Source: JAEMQF01 sp963791595
GTDB taxonomy: Bacteria > Pseudomonadota > Gammaproteobacteria > Burkholderiales > Burkholderiaceae_C
DNA: 64,000 nucleotides
Direction of reading: 5' to 3'
Assembly: GCA_963791595.1 (NCBI GenBank)
Contig: CAWBTF010000006.1
Location: 1-64,000 of the forward strand
Shown: piece after piece, positions 8,127 to 18,841 of the stretch
Layout of the letters: every line of letters begins with the position of its first letter
Numbering within the stretch: the first letter of the stretch is position 1
Notes under the pieces: generated by a model
Database searches by the model: none
What the model was told of the DNA's origin: nothing
Seen by the model: only the letters and a program-made list of their open reading frames with translations
Program-made: the position numbers and the translations under genes

Positions 8127-10295
8127 CTACCCGGCCGGCGCCTGCGAGGCCAGGCGCGCGGCCGCGAGCAACTGCTCGCGCGTGTAGGGTTTGTGCAGCA
8201 CCGGCCAGGGCGGCAGCTTGTCGGCGTTCTCTTCGGCGAGGTATTTCGAGTAGCCCGAGGTCAGCAGCACCGCCATCCGCGGCGCGCGGATGCGCGCGCG
8301 GTGCGCGAGTTCGATGCCGTCGATTCCCGCGCCGAGCGTGATGTCGCTGAACAGCAGGTCGAACGCGGCGCCGCTGTCGAGCTCGGCCAGGGCGCTGGCG
8401 GCGTCGGCGTGCGAGCGCACCGTCGCGCCGAACGCGCCGAAAAACGCGACCGCGACATTGCGCACTTCGTCGTCGTCTTCCACGATCAGCACGCGGCGGC
8501 CATGCAGCCCTGAGCCTGTGCGCGCGGCCGCGCCCGGCGCTTGCGCAGCATTCTGGCTTGCAGCGGGCAGGGCGGCGTGCGTGTGCGGCGCCGCCGGCAA
8601 GACCATCACGATGCTGGTCCCGGCGCCCGGCTTGCTTTGAACCTGCAGGTGCCCGCCGGACTGTTTGACGAATCCGTACACCGTGCTCAGCCCCAGGCCC
8701 GTGCCCTTGCCGGGCTCCTTGGTCGTGAAGAAAGGTTCGAAGGCGCGGTCCAGCACCTCGCGCGTCATGCCCAGGCCGGTGTCGGTGAGCGTGATCGCGA
8801 CGTACTGTTCGGCGTGCGCCGAGCCGTCCGCCGCGGCGCGCAGCTCGGCGGGCACGTCGTGGCACAGCGCGCAGCTCAGCGTCAGCGTGCCGCCGTCGGG
8901 CATCGCGTCGCGCGAATTGATCGCGATGTTGAGCAGCGCCGATTCGAGCTGCGCTGCGTCCGCCAGGCACGGCGGGCAGGCGGCGCCCACATGCGCCACC
9001 ACCTTGATCCGTTCGCCGAGCGTGCGGCGCAGCATCTCCGCCAGCGCGTTGATCAGCGCGCCGATATCGAGCTCCGCCGCCGCGAGCGACTGGCGCCGCG
9101 AAAACGCGAGCAACTTGCTCGTCAGGTCGGCGCCGCGCTGGCCGGCGCGCGCCGCGCTGTTCACCATCTGGCTCAAGCTGGCGTCGGCGGCCACGAGCGG
9201 GTGGTCGGCGAGCATCTGCAGGTTGCCGTGCATGATGGTCAGCAGGTTGTTGAAGTCGTGCGCGATGCCGCCCGTCAACTGGCCCACCGCCTCCAGGCGC
9301 TGCGCGTGCGCGAGTTGCGCTTCGGCCTGAGCGCGCTGCAGGCTGGTGACGACCAGGTTGGCGAGCGACTCGGCGAAGTTCCTTTCGTCGTCGAGAAAGC
9401 GCGCCGGCCTGATGGAGCGCGCCACCAGCACGCCGATCACGCGCCCGGCGTCGACCAGCGGCACCGCGAGCGCGCTTTGCAACGGGCCAGCGCGCAGCTC
9501 CGGGGCGACGTTGAAGCGGTTCTCGCGCGCGAAGTTCGACACCACCAGCGCCTGTGCCTGAGCGGCCACCAGGCCGAGCATCGTGTCCGGGCGGTTGGGC
9601 ACGGGTGCGCGGGTGACGGCCATCGCGACGGCCTGGGCCTCTGGAGCCGCGCCGCCGGCAAACGTGCTCGCGGCGCGAAATTCGAGCCGGTTGGCTTCGA
9701 GCAGCCACACCGTCACCGACTCGACTTCGAGCCCTTGCGCCGCGAGCGCAGTGACGCGTGCGATCAGCTGCTGCGGGTCGCGCTGGTCGACGGCGGCCCG
9801 CCCGGCGCGGGCAATGTAGTCGCTGTAGCGCGCGCGCTGCAGCGCGCGCTGCACGCGCGGGTAAGCGCCGATGCCGCGCAGCGCCGCGACGACGTAGTGC
9901 GCGCCGCCGCTTTGCACCGGGCTCAGGGCGATTTCCACCGTCACTTCGCTGCCGTCGGCGCGGCGCGCGCTGAGCTCCATCTCGCCGCCCATCGGGCGCG
10001 GCCGCGGCGCGCGCGCGTAGCCCTGGCGCAGGCCGTGGTGGCGCGGTGCGACGCCGGGCGGCACCAGCGCATCAACACTCAGACCGAGCAATTGCTCGGC
10101 GCTGTAGCCCAGCAGTTGTGACGCGGCGGAGTTGGCCAGCATGACGCTGCCGGCGCTGTCCACCAACAGCACGGCGTCGGGGTAGGCGTCGAACATGGCG
10201 TGGAACACCGACAGGTCGAGCGCCGGCGGCTCGGCCCGCGGCACGTTGGCAGGGTCGCCGGGGTCGCTGGGATGGGTCCGCACTGGCATTCGCAT
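8127..10295 (-). CDS. PAS-GAF hybrid sensor histidine kinase
   Basis: Cytoplasmic hybrid kinase of about 722 residues. Order: PAS (about 30-145), GAF (160-325), HisKA with phospho-acceptor H in GGIAHDFNNLL, complete HATPase (N box LLNIAINSRDAM, G1 TDTGLGM, G2 GKGTGLGLS), and a C-terminal receiver with Asp in LLFSDITLG. No membrane segment is visible. GAF and PAS suggest a diffusible signal such as redox, O2 or a small ligand. GTG at 10316 is an alternative start. It lies directly downstream of the OmpR-type regulator gene, so the two probably form a phosphorelay. Confidence 0.9.
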   Translation of the reverse strand: MRMPVRTHPSDPGDPANVPRAEPPALDLSVFHAMFDAYPDAVLLVDSAGSVMLANSAASQLLGYSAEQLLGLSVDALVPPGVAPRHHGLRQGYARAPRPRPMGGEMELSARRADGSEVTVEIALSPVQSGGAHYVVAALRGIGAYPRVQRALQRARYSDYIARAGRAAVDQRDPQQLIARVTALAAQGLEVESVTVWLLEANRLEFRAASTFAGGAAPEAQAVAMAVTRAPVPNRPDTMLGLVAAQAQALVVSNFARENRFNVAPELRAGPLQSALAVPLVDAGRVIGVLVARSIRPARFLDDERNFAESLANLVVTSLQRAQAEAQLAHAQRLEAVGQLTGGIAHDFNNLLTIMHGNLQMLADHPLVAADASLSQMVNSAARAGQRGADLTSKLLAFSRRQSLAAAELDIGALINALAEMLRRTLGERIKVVAHVGAACPPCLADAAQLESALLNIAINSRDAMPDGGTLTLSCALCHDVPAELRAAADGSAHAEQYVAITLTDTGLGMTREVLDRAFEPFFTTKEPGKGTGLGLSTVYGFVKQSGGHLQVQSKPGAGTSIVMVLPAAPHTHAALPAASQNAAQAPGAAARTGSGLHGRRVLIVEDDDEVRNVAVAFFGAFGATVRSHADAASALAELDSGAAFDLLFSDITLGAGIDGIELAHRARIRAPRMAVLLTSGYSKYLAEENADKLPPWPVLHKPYTREQLLAAARLASQAPAG

Positions 10296-10319
10296 GGTGG
10301 ACCGGGCAGGCCCCACCGA

Positions 10320-11081
10320 TCAGAGGCTTTCGACGTGCGGGACCAGCACATAGCCCGCGCTGCGCACCGACTTCAGCAATTGCGGCGCCTGCGGGTCATC
10401 TTCCAGCTTCTTGCGCAGGCGGCCGATCTGCACGTCCACCGTGCGGTCGAAAGGCGCCGCCTCGCGGCCGCGGGTGCTCTCGAGCAGGAAGTCGCGCGAC
10501 AGCACGCGCCCCGGGTGTTGCACAAAGACACTGAGCAGGTCGAACTCGCCGCTCGTCAAGGTGACTTCGGCGCCGCTGGGGGCGAGCAGGCGGCGCGCGC
10601 GCCGGTCGAGCAGCCAGCCGGCGAAACGGTAGCGTTCGGTGTGGTTCGGCGTCGCGGCGGCGTCGGTGGAATTTGCGGCTGCGGCTGGGGCAGTGGTGGC
10701 GGCGCGAGGCTCGACGTGCAGGCGCCGCAGCACGGCCTTGATTCGCGCCAGGAGTTCGCGCAGGTCGAACGGTTTGGTCACGTAGTCGTCGGCGCCGATC
10801 TCCAGGCCAACCACCTTGTCGACCGGGTCGCCACGGCCGGTGACGATCACCAGCCCGCAATTCCACCTCTCGCGCAAGCGCCGCGCGATCACGAAGCCGT
10901 CTTCGCCGGGCAGGCCGAGGTCGAGCAGCACAAGGTCGGGTGCGTCGGCCGCCATCAGCGCCATCAGCGAGGCGCCGTCGTGGTGCTGCGAGACCCGAAA
11001 GCCATTGCTGCCCAGGTAGGCGGCGAGCAGCTGCGTGATGTCGGCTTCGTCGTCGAGGATGGCGATGTGCTGTTGGGTCAC
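10320..11081 (-). CDS. OmpR-family response regulator
   Basis: Receiver domain (ILDDEADI acidic pair, phospho-Asp in LVLLDLGLPG, Lys in YVTKPF) followed by an Ala/Pro/Thr-rich linker of about 25 residues and a winged-helix DNA-binding domain ending SAGYVLVPHVE. About 253 residues. Translation probably starts at GTG 11081 (VTQQHIAILDD); no ATG sits at the domain boundary. It is placed just upstream of the hybrid kinase on the same strand and is probably its partner. Confidence 0.9.
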   Translation of the reverse strand: MTQQHIAILDDEADITQLLAAYLGSNGFRVSQHHDGASLMALMAADAPDLVLLDLGLPGEDGFVIARRLRERWNCGLVIVTGRGDPVDKVVGLEIGADDYVTKPFDLRELLARIKAVLRRLHVEPRAATTAPAAAANSTDAAATPNHTERYRFAGWLLDRRARRLLAPSGAEVTLTSGEFDLLSVFVQHPGRVLSRDFLLESTRGREAAPFDRTVDVQIGRLRKKLEDDPQAPQLLKSVRSAGYVLVPHVESL

Positions 11082-11164
11082 GGCGGCGCTCCGGCACCGT
11101 TTATACCGCGAACCGATGACGGCCCGCGCGCGCAGCCGGTCGAAAGGGGCGAACGGCCCCGCGG

Positions 11165-12007
11165 TCAGTGCGCCATCAACACCGGCACCGTCAGCGACTC
11201 CAGCACGCTGCGCGACGCGCCACCCAGCGCCCATTCGCGCGCCCGGCTGTGGCCGTAGCAGCCCATCACGAGCAGGTCGGCGCTCAGGTCGGCGGCGCGC
11301 GACAGCAGCAGCTCGCCGACATCGCGCGACTTCGCCACGTCGCGGTGCACGATCGCCGTCACGCCGTGGCGGCGCAGGGCGGCCTCGACGTCCGGGCCGG
11401 CCGATGCATCCGCTCCGGGCTCGTTCCAGACCGCCAGATGGACTTGTTTCGCCGCTTGCAGGAACGGCAAGGCGCTGCTCAGCGCGTGTGCCGATTCGCG
11501 TGTCGGTTTCCAGGCGATCAGCGCGATCTTGCCGATGGGCTCGCCCTTGTAGATCGACGGCAGCACGAGCGCCGGCTTGCCGCTGGCGAACAGCACCGAT
11601 TCGTTGAAGTCGGAGGTCACGCCGGCCGGCGAATCACCCAGCTCGGGCCGTTGACCGAGCAGCAACAGGTCCGCCACCAGCGCTTCGCGCGCAAAGGCTT
11701 CAACGGGTTCGCCCACGCATTCGGCCCATTCGACGCGTGCGAGCTGCTTGGCCGCGCCGCTGCCCACCGTGGCGTCGAACAGCGCGCGCGTGCGAGCGCG
11801 GCGGTCGTCTTCAAACGCCTGCATCAGCGGTGCGACTTCGGCGCCGGCGGAATAGGCCATCGCGTATTGCATGAAGGCCGGCAGCACCGCGTACAAGGCC
11901 TTGACGTTTGCATCGAGCGTCTGTGCGATCGCATTCGCGGCGCGCAGGCGTGTCGCGCAGGCAGGGGAATCGTCCAGGTGCATGAGGATCGACCTGATGG
12001 CGTTCAT
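11165..12007 (-). CDS. Tandem-domain universal stress protein
   Basis: Two Usp domains in 280 residues: the first begins IRSILMHLDDS, the second begins KIALIAWKPTRESA and ends with the nucleotide-binding loop GCYGHSRAREWALGG and PVLMAH. The first domain lacks a clear ATP loop, as is usual in tandem Usps. Start at MNAIRS (12007); an ATG five codons upstream is possible. Two FNR-type boxes lie in the gap shared with divergent groEL. Confidence 0.88.
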   Translation of the reverse strand: MNAIRSILMHLDDSPACATRLRAANAIAQTLDANVKALYAVLPAFMQYAMAYSAGAEVAPLMQAFEDDRRARTRALFDATVGSGAAKQLARVEWAECVGEPVEAFAREALVADLLLLGQRPELGDSPAGVTSDFNESVLFASGKPALVLPSIYKGEPIGKIALIAWKPTRESAHALSSALPFLQAAKQVHLAVWNEPGADASAGPDVEAALRRHGVTAIVHRDVAKSRDVGELLLSRAADLSADLLVMGCYGHSRAREWALGGASRSVLESLTVPVLMAH

Positions 12008-12078
12008 GGTTGCGTCTTTCAAAACGAAAACGGCCGAAACGGCGAGGTCCAGCTTAGGGCAAGCGCGGGGCTCCGGAA

Positions 12079-12092
12079 TTGCTCTAGATCAA
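12079..12092. promoter_or_regulatory. FNR-like box TTGCTCTAGATCAA
   Basis: One perfect ATCAA half-site and a degenerate TTGCT half-site. It lies 72 bases from the tandem Usp start, in the divergent Usp/groEL gap. Confidence 0.6.
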
Positions 12093-12140
12093 GCGCCGCG
12101 CCTGCGGACCGCCGAACCTCGAACAAGATTCGCACACCGG

Positions 12141-12154
12141 TTGATCAGGCTCAA
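12141..12154. promoter_or_regulatory. FNR-like box TTGATCAGGCTCAA
   Basis: TTGAT-N4-CTCAA palindrome 59 bases before the groEL start codon. Together with the box at 12079 it suggests FNR-type control of both divergent genes. Confidence 0.65.
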
Positions 12155-12212
12155 TCGGTCTCGCCGCCGCCTCGTTCACGATGGCTCCCCTCAGACCCCT
12201 GGAGGGGAAACC

Positions 12213-13851
<1,639 letters not shown>

Positions 13852-13963
13852 ACGCCCCAGCGCCGAGCCAGTTCGTGGGGCAGCATACTGGCAGCTTGCG
13901 CCGCGGCGGCTTGAAAGCCACGGCGCAGCCAAGAATGCAGCGGGCCAGTGGGAGGTGCGCGTA

Positions 13964-14599
13964 GTGCAAAGCGATACCTTGAGCGTGACGCGCGCCGGAC
14001 GCATCGGCGAGTTGGTGCTGCCCGAGAACGCGCTGGCGCTGGTGTTGATCGTCGACGCCCGCGCGCCGCGCCGGGTGGGCACCCGCGAACGCCAGCTCGC
14101 CGCCGTGCTTCAGGCGCGTGGCTTGGCCACGCTGCGCTCCGACGCGCTCGAAAACGCGGCTACCGAAGGGCGCGGCCGTGTCGCGGTGGGGCCGACCGAG
14201 CGCATCGACGAAATGCTCGACTGGACGGCCACCCGGCCGTCGCTGGCCGCGTTGCGGGTGGGCGTGCTGGCCACGGGCGCCGCCGCCGCCGCAGCGCTGC
14301 GCGTGGCGGCGCGCCGGCCGGGGCGGGTGGGGGCGTTGGTGGCGCGCGGCGCCAAGCCCGACCTGGGCAACCCGGCGATGCGGCTGGTGCAGGCGGCGAC
14401 GCTGCTGATCGTCGGCGGCAACGACCTCGAATTGCTGGCGTTGAACCGCGCGCTGCTCGCGCAACTGGTGTGCACGCGGCGCCTGGAAGTCGTTCCCGGC
14501 GCGAGCCGCGGCTTCAAGGAGCCGGGGGCGCTCGACACGGTGGCGCATCTGGCGTGTTCCTGGTTCGAGGCGCATTTGTCCAACGGCAGGAGTCGCTGA
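13964..14599 (+). CDS. Dienelactone-hydrolase-like protein without visible catalytic residues
   Basis: An alpha/beta-hydrolase relative of 211 residues, matching the DLH-type domain that often accompanies phosphoribosyltransferases (ATLLIVGGNDLELLALNR, VPGASRGFKEPGAL). The usual HGSGSS oxyanion segment reads VDARAPRR, the nucleophile elbow GASTGA reads LATGAA, and the catalytic His of GATHLFEE is Arg. It is probably not a hydrolase. GTG start at 13964, supported by GGAGG at 13951. It lies downstream of groEL on the same strand after 112 bases. Confidence 0.7.
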   Translation: MQSDTLSVTRAGRIGELVLPENALALVLIVDARAPRRVGTRERQLAAVLQARGLATLRSDALENAATEGRGRVAVGPTERIDEMLDWTATRPSLAALRVGVLATGAAAAAALRVAARRPGRVGALVARGAKPDLGNPAMRLVQAATLLIVGGNDLELLALNRALLAQLVCTRRLEVVPGASRGFKEPGALDTVAHLACSWFEAHLSNGRSR

Positions 14600-14663
14600 G
14601 GGCTGCTTGCGCGAAGTCAAGCCGCGTCACCGCGAAGCGCATACGCTGACCTCTCATGGAAAT

Positions 14664-14720
14664 GTGGCTCTGCCACTTTGCTTGAACCCCCACGGGGGGC
14701 GGGCCGGGCTGGCCCGGCCC
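14664..14720 (+). terminator. Two hairpins in the gap before the cytochrome c gene
   Basis: GTGGC-TCT-GCCAC at 14664-14676 is followed by TTTG. A stronger GGGCCGGG-CTGG-CCCGGCCC sits at 14701-14720. The first is a plausible terminator for the upstream gene; the second has no T run. Confidence 0.45.
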
Positions 14721-14749
14721 TGGGGGCGCACACAGGTCAAGGGGCATGC

Positions 14750-15184
14750 ATGGTGCATTCGGGGCGTTGGGTCGGCAAAGCCATGGTTCTGCTCGTGCTC
14801 GCCGGCATCGCAACTTCTGTTGCGGCGCAGGCGCGGCGCGATCCGGGGCGCCAGACCTATCTGACCTATTGCGCGAGTTGCCACGGTGCCGCTGGCAAGG
14901 GCGACGGGCCGATGGTGCGGCACCTGGTGCAGGCGCCGACCGACTTGACCTTGCTCGCCAAACGCCACGGTGGCGTGTTTCCGTCGCTGCGCGTGTCCGA
15001 CAGCATCGACGGTCGCAGTTCGCCGCAGACCGGCCCGCATGGCACGCGCGAGATGCCGGTCTGGGGGTCGGTGTTTCGCGCGCCCCCGGCGCCGGGGGAG
15101 CCCGCGCTGCGCGACCCCGAGCGCCGGGCGCGCCAGCGCATGGTGGACTTGCTCGAGTATCTGGCGCGAATCCAGGAACAGTAG
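14750..15184 (+). CDS. Periplasmic monoheme cytochrome c
   Basis: Secreted 144-residue cytochrome c. Signal peptide to about residue 27 (ATSVAAQA), CASCHG heme site near residue 42, and a distal Met in REMPVWGSVF. The segment KGDGPM is typical of small class I cytochromes that serve terminal oxidases or nitrogen-oxide reductases. The start at 14750 gives a proper signal peptide. A Usp gene follows after 66 bases. Specific partner unknown. Confidence 0.87.
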   Translation: MVHSGRWVGKAMVLLVLAGIATSVAAQARRDPGRQTYLTYCASCHGAAGKGDGPMVRHLVQAPTDLTLLAKRHGGVFPSLRVSDSIDGRSSPQTGPHGTREMPVWGSVFRAPPAPGEPALRDPERRARQRMVDLLEYLARIQEQ

Positions 15185-15250
15185 CGCGCCATCAGCGCCA
15201 GGTTTCCGAACCGCGTTTCCCCAAGACAGGCACCCAACCAGGAGTGAACC

Positions 15251-15679
15251 ATGAAGAAAGTCTTGATCGCCGTCGACGGCTCGCAGCCGTCGAAGAACGC
15301 CATTGAAGCGGTGGCGCGCTTGTCGCGCACCGGGCCAATGCCCGAAGTGGTGCTCGTCAACGTTCGCGCCTGGCCGGTGCTGTTCGGCGAGGCCAGCGTG
15401 TCGAGCCTGGAGCAGATCGAGCAGGCCGAGAAGCAGTACCAGGAACGCCTGCTCGCCGACGCGCAGGCTCAGGCGCTGGGCACGGGCTTGGGCGTGGCGG
15501 CCAAGGTGGCGGCGCAGGGCGAGCCAGCCACCGAAATCGTGCGTGCCGCGCAAGAGTGCGGCGCAGACCAGATCGCGCTGGGCACGCATGGGCGCGGCGC
15601 GTTCGGCAGCTTCTTCATCGGCTCGGTCGCGCAGCGTGTGGCGCACCTGGCGAAGGTGCCGGTGTTGCTGGTGAAGTAA
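15251..15679 (+). CDS. Universal stress protein (UspA family)
   Basis: Single-domain Usp of 142 residues, starting MKKVLIAVDGSQPSKNA and ending with the ATP-binding loop GTHGRGAFGSFFIGS and PVLLVK. The ribosome binding site CAGGAG precedes the ATG. Third Usp gene in the first 16 kb. Exact function unknown; family members aid survival in growth arrest and anoxia. Confidence 0.92.
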   Translation: MKKVLIAVDGSQPSKNAIEAVARLSRTGPMPEVVLVNVRAWPVLFGEASVSSLEQIEQAEKQYQERLLADAQAQALGTGLGVAAKVAAQGEPATEIVRAAQECGADQIALGTHGRGAFGSFFIGSVAQRVAHLAKVPVLLVK

Positions 15680-15739
15680 CCCGTGAAGTCGCGTCCGGGG
15701 TGCGAACCCTGGGCGCCCGTCCCAAAGTCCGACAGGCTC

Positions 15740-16423
15740 CTAGAGGGGCCCGAAGTCCGAGGCGGTGCCCCGGTCGAGTTCGTTTTCCAGCCCATAGCGC
15801 ACCAACGCCGCCAGGTTCGGCAGGTTCAGCTTTTCCTGGATGCGCGTCTTGTGCGTGCTCACCGTCTTCACCGACAGGTGCAGCGCCTGCGCGATGTCCG
15901 TCAACCGCTGCCCGGCGACGAGGCGGCGCAGCACGTCGAGCTCGCGGTCCGACAGGTGCGCGTGGCTGGGCACGCCGACCGTGCCGCTGAGCTGCTGCAC
16001 CACGCGCTCGGCGAGTGAGCTCGTCACATAAGCGCCGCCGGAGGCGACCTTGCGCACCGCGGCGACCAGTTCCGCGGCCGCGCTGTCTTTCGTGACATAA
16101 CCATTCGCGCCGGACTTGAAGGCGCGCAGCGCGTACTGCTCCTCGGCGTGCATGCTGAGCACCAGGATCGGCAGCTTCGGGAATTCAGCGCGGATGCGGC
16201 GGATCAGTTCGAGCCCATTCATGCCGGGCATCGACAGATCGGTGATGACCAGGCCAACGAGTTGTTCGCGCAGACACTCCAGCGCCTGAAAACCCGACGC
16301 CGCTTCGACCACGCTCCAGCCTTCGCCGCAGCCCTCTAACACGCGCCGCAGCCCCTCGCGAACGACGGTGTGTTCGTCCACCAGCAGCAGGCGCTGGCTG
16401 ACTCTCGCAGGCGTGTCGTTCAT
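15740..16423 (-). CDS. NarL/LuxR-family response regulator
   Basis: Receiver (VDEHTVV, phospho-Asp in VITDLSMPGMNG, Lys in YVTKDS) plus a LuxR-type helix-turn-helix (LSDREL...LTDIAQALHLSVKTVSTHK). It has 227 residues. The start codon overlaps the stop of the upstream kinase gene by four bases (ATGA), indicating translational coupling as a two-component pair. Targets unknown; FNR-type and NarL-type regulators often converge on the same anaerobic promoters. Confidence 0.92.
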   Translation of the reverse strand: MNDTPARVSQRLLLVDEHTVVREGLRRVLEGCGEGWSVVEAASGFQALECLREQLVGLVITDLSMPGMNGLELIRRIRAEFPKLPILVLSMHAEEQYALRAFKSGANGYVTKDSAAAELVAAVRKVASGGAYVTSSLAERVVQQLSGTVGVPSHAHLSDRELDVLRRLVAGQRLTDIAQALHLSVKTVSTHKTRIQEKLNLPNLAALVRYGLENELDRGTASDFGPL

Positions 16424-17583
16424 GGCGCATCCATCGCTGCGCCGGTATTCATTGAACCTGCGCGGCGCAGCGGCAGCCGCACCGTGACGCGGGCGCCGCC
16501 GACGAGCGGGTTGTCGACCACCAGGCTGCCGCCGAGCAGCGCGGCGCGCTCGCGAATTCCAATCAACCCAAACGAACCAGCCTTGCGCGTGGCGCCTGCG
16601 GGAAAGCCCACGCCGTTGTCCTGCACCGTCAGCAGCAGTTCGTCGCCGCTGGCGCGCAGATCGACGCGCACATCGGTGGCGCGCGAGTGGCGCGCCACAT
16701 TCGTCAGCGCTTCCTGGACCATGCGATAAACGGCCACCGACGCGTCCTTTTCCAATTCCGGATCGGCTTCGCTCAGGTGCGCGACGATCTCGATGCCCAT
16801 GTGGCGCGCCGACTCGCGCGTCAACCACTCGACCGCGGCATTCAGGCCCAGGTCGTCGAGCATCAGCGGGCGCAGGTCGGCAGTGATGCGGCGCACCGCC
16901 GTCATCGTTTCATCGAGCGTGCCGAGCATCGCCGCGATGCGTTCGGCGTTGGCCGGCTCGCGCTCGTGGGCGGCGAGGCTGGCCAGGTCGAGCTTGAGCG
17001 CCGACAGGCGCTGGCCGAGCTCGTCGTGCATTTCGCGCGCGATGCGCAGCCGCGCATCCTCGCGCGCCCGCACGACGCTGGCCGAGAGTTGACGCAGCTC
17101 TTGCTGCGACTGCACAAGCTCGGCCTGCTGCGCGCTGCCTTTCGTGATGTCGGTCAGCGCCAGTTGCAGCGTCGTCGGGCCGTCGTCGGGCAGCGCGGCC
17201 GCGTGAACTTCGAACACCCGGGTCACGCCCGACAGCGTGAGGCGGCACTCGCGAACCAGGGACTCACCGGGTGGCAGCTCGAGCGCCCGGGCCAGCAGCG
17301 GCGCAAGGACATCACGCGCGTGATCGCCGAGTGTGTCGTAGAGCAGCAGGCCCAGCAGCGGTTCGTTGTCGGCCGGCCCGACCAGCGCCTCGAAGGCACG
17401 GTTCGTCGCGACGATGCGTTCGCTGTCGACCACGCAGATCGCCGCCGGCGCCATCTCGAACAGCAGGCGATAGCGGCGCTGCAGCGCCTCGAGCTCGGCC
17501 CGAAGGGCGGCGGCTTCGCCGAGTTCGCGCGGCGGCGCGTTGAACAGGTGCGGCGCGCGGCTGGCAGCCGTTGGGGAATTCAC
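16420..17583 (-). CDS. NarX/UhpB-type sensor histidine kinase with PAS domain
   Basis: Soluble kinase of 387 residues: PAS (about 40-165), HisKA_3 dimerisation domain with acceptor H in REMHDELGQRLSALK, and HATPase with N box VQEALTNVARHS, G1 VQDNGVGF and G2 FGLIGIRERA. No transmembrane segment, so it senses a cytoplasmic signal. GTG start at 17583 is fixed by a consensus AGGAGG seven bases away. It is paired with the overlapping NarL-type regulator. A perfect FNR box lies about 100 bases upstream. Confidence 0.92.
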   Translation of the reverse strand: MNSPTAASRAPHLFNAPPRELGEAAALRAELEALQRRYRLLFEMAPAAICVVDSERIVATNRAFEALVGPADNEPLLGLLLYDTLGDHARDVLAPLLARALELPPGESLVRECRLTLSGVTRVFEVHAAALPDDGPTTLQLALTDITKGSAQQAELVQSQQELRQLSASVVRAREDARLRIAREMHDELGQRLSALKLDLASLAAHEREPANAERIAAMLGTLDETMTAVRRITADLRPLMLDDLGLNAAVEWLTRESARHMGIEIVAHLSEADPELEKDASVAVYRMVQEALTNVARHSRATDVRVDLRASGDELLLTVQDNGVGFPAGATRKAGSFGLIGIRERAALLGGSLVVDNPLVGGARVTVRLPLRRAGSMNTGAAMDAP

Positions 17584-17686
17584 CCGGGATCCTCCTGAAT
17601 CGCGGCGCCGGTTCCGGACGCGCGCTGGCAATGCTCGAACCTTACGTCAATTGGAGGAGCACCGTGCTCCACCCTTCATCCCACGT

Positions 17687-17700
17687 TTGACGCGAATCAA
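17687..17700. promoter_or_regulatory. FNR box TTGACGCGAATCAA
   Basis: TTGAC-N4-ATCAA palindrome in the 284-base divergent gap between the kinase (start 17583) and the Crp/Fnr gene (start 17868). No other feature is evident in this gap. Confidence 0.75.
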
Positions 17701-17867
17701 GCGGGTGTCGGAATTTTCCTAGCCTGGTGTCGGCGCTCGATGCGCGAGTATGGCCGGTTTCTCATGCGAAGGCGCGGCGCGCGCCGATGGCGCACGGCGC
17801 CGCGAAGCACCATTCTTGCGTCTCGCCACTGGTGCATTCGGTGGCAAGGCATAACACGAGGAGCAAG

Positions 17868-18692
17868 ATGGACACGAACACCGCAGTCAACGGCTGGCGG
17901 CGCGACAGCAGCCGCGTCGGCACGCTGTCCGAGTTGCTGAGCCTGCTGCTCGCCGGCGACGCCGCGAGCGCGCATTCCGACGCTCAGCCCGTGCTGCTGC
18001 GCCAGGTGCTGAGCGGCGAAACGCTGTTTCACCAGGGCGCGGACGCGCAGACGCTGGCGTTCGTGAGCGTCGGCACGTTCAAGCTGTTCACCACCGCGGA
18101 AGACGGCTACCAGCAGGTGATCGGTTTCGCCGAGCGCGCCGACGTGTTGGGGTTCGACGCGCTGGATTCCGGTTGCCACCCCACGTCGGTGCAGGCGCTG
18201 GAGGACTCCTGGGTCTACACCCTGGCCGTGCCGGACCTGCTGGCCTGGTGCCACGAGGAGCCGGCGCTCGACCGCGCGTTGCATCGCGCGTCGAGCCGGC
18301 AACTCGCCAAGCGCAGCGAACTCGCCGACGTGATGGCGGCGGTGGCGGCGGAGGTGAGGCTGGCGCGCTTTCTGGTGCACATGGCCGAGCAGATGGAGTC
18401 GCTGGGCCGCTCGCCGCGCCGCTTCGTGTTGCGCATGTGCCGGCGCGACCTGGCCAGCCACCTCGGCGTGGCGCACGAAACCGTGAGCCGATCGTTCAGC
18501 ATGCTCTCGCATTGGGGCTGCATTCGGGTCAATGTGCGCGAGGTGGAAATTCTCGACGAGCAACGCCTGCGGGCGGTGTCGCGCTGCACGCGCGGCTTGG
18601 TGCCCGACGGCGCCGCGACAAGCGCCACCCCGCGCCGCGCGCCCCGCTTGGCGCGCAGCGCACAGCACTCGGGCGTTGCAGGGCAGGCCTGA
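17868..18692 (+). CDS. Crp/Fnr-family transcription regulator
   Basis: Third Crp/Fnr regulator of the window, 274 residues. The effector fold covers about residues 40-160, and the winged helix has recognition segment LGVAHETVSRSFSML with the FNR-like E-x-x-S-R. Cysteines are scattered (GCHPTS, AWCHEE, RMCRRD) and do not form an N-terminal Fe-S pattern. The C-terminal 40 residues are Ala/Arg-rich and unlike the family. Start at 17868, preceded by GAGGAG. A FNR box upstream suggests control by itself or a relative. Confidence 0.9.
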   Translation: MDTNTAVNGWRRDSSRVGTLSELLSLLLAGDAASAHSDAQPVLLRQVLSGETLFHQGADAQTLAFVSVGTFKLFTTAEDGYQQVIGFAERADVLGFDALDSGCHPTSVQALEDSWVYTLAVPDLLAWCHEEPALDRALHRASSRQLAKRSELADVMAAVAAEVRLARFLVHMAEQMESLGRSPRRFVLRMCRRDLASHLGVAHETVSRSFSMLSHWGCIRVNVREVEILDEQRLRAVSRCTRGLVPDGAATSATPRRAPRLARSAQHSGVAGQA

Positions 18693-18841
18693 GAAGGCGC
18701 GGCCGGCCTTGCGGTAACGCAAGGGGCGCCGCTTCGCCTCGCCTAGCATTCCTTGCAGCGACACGAAGGCCCCGTTCCCGGCACCGCCTTCGTGCCCATT
18801 GGCCAAGGGCGACCGGGCGCCGATGCTGAAAGGGATGAATC

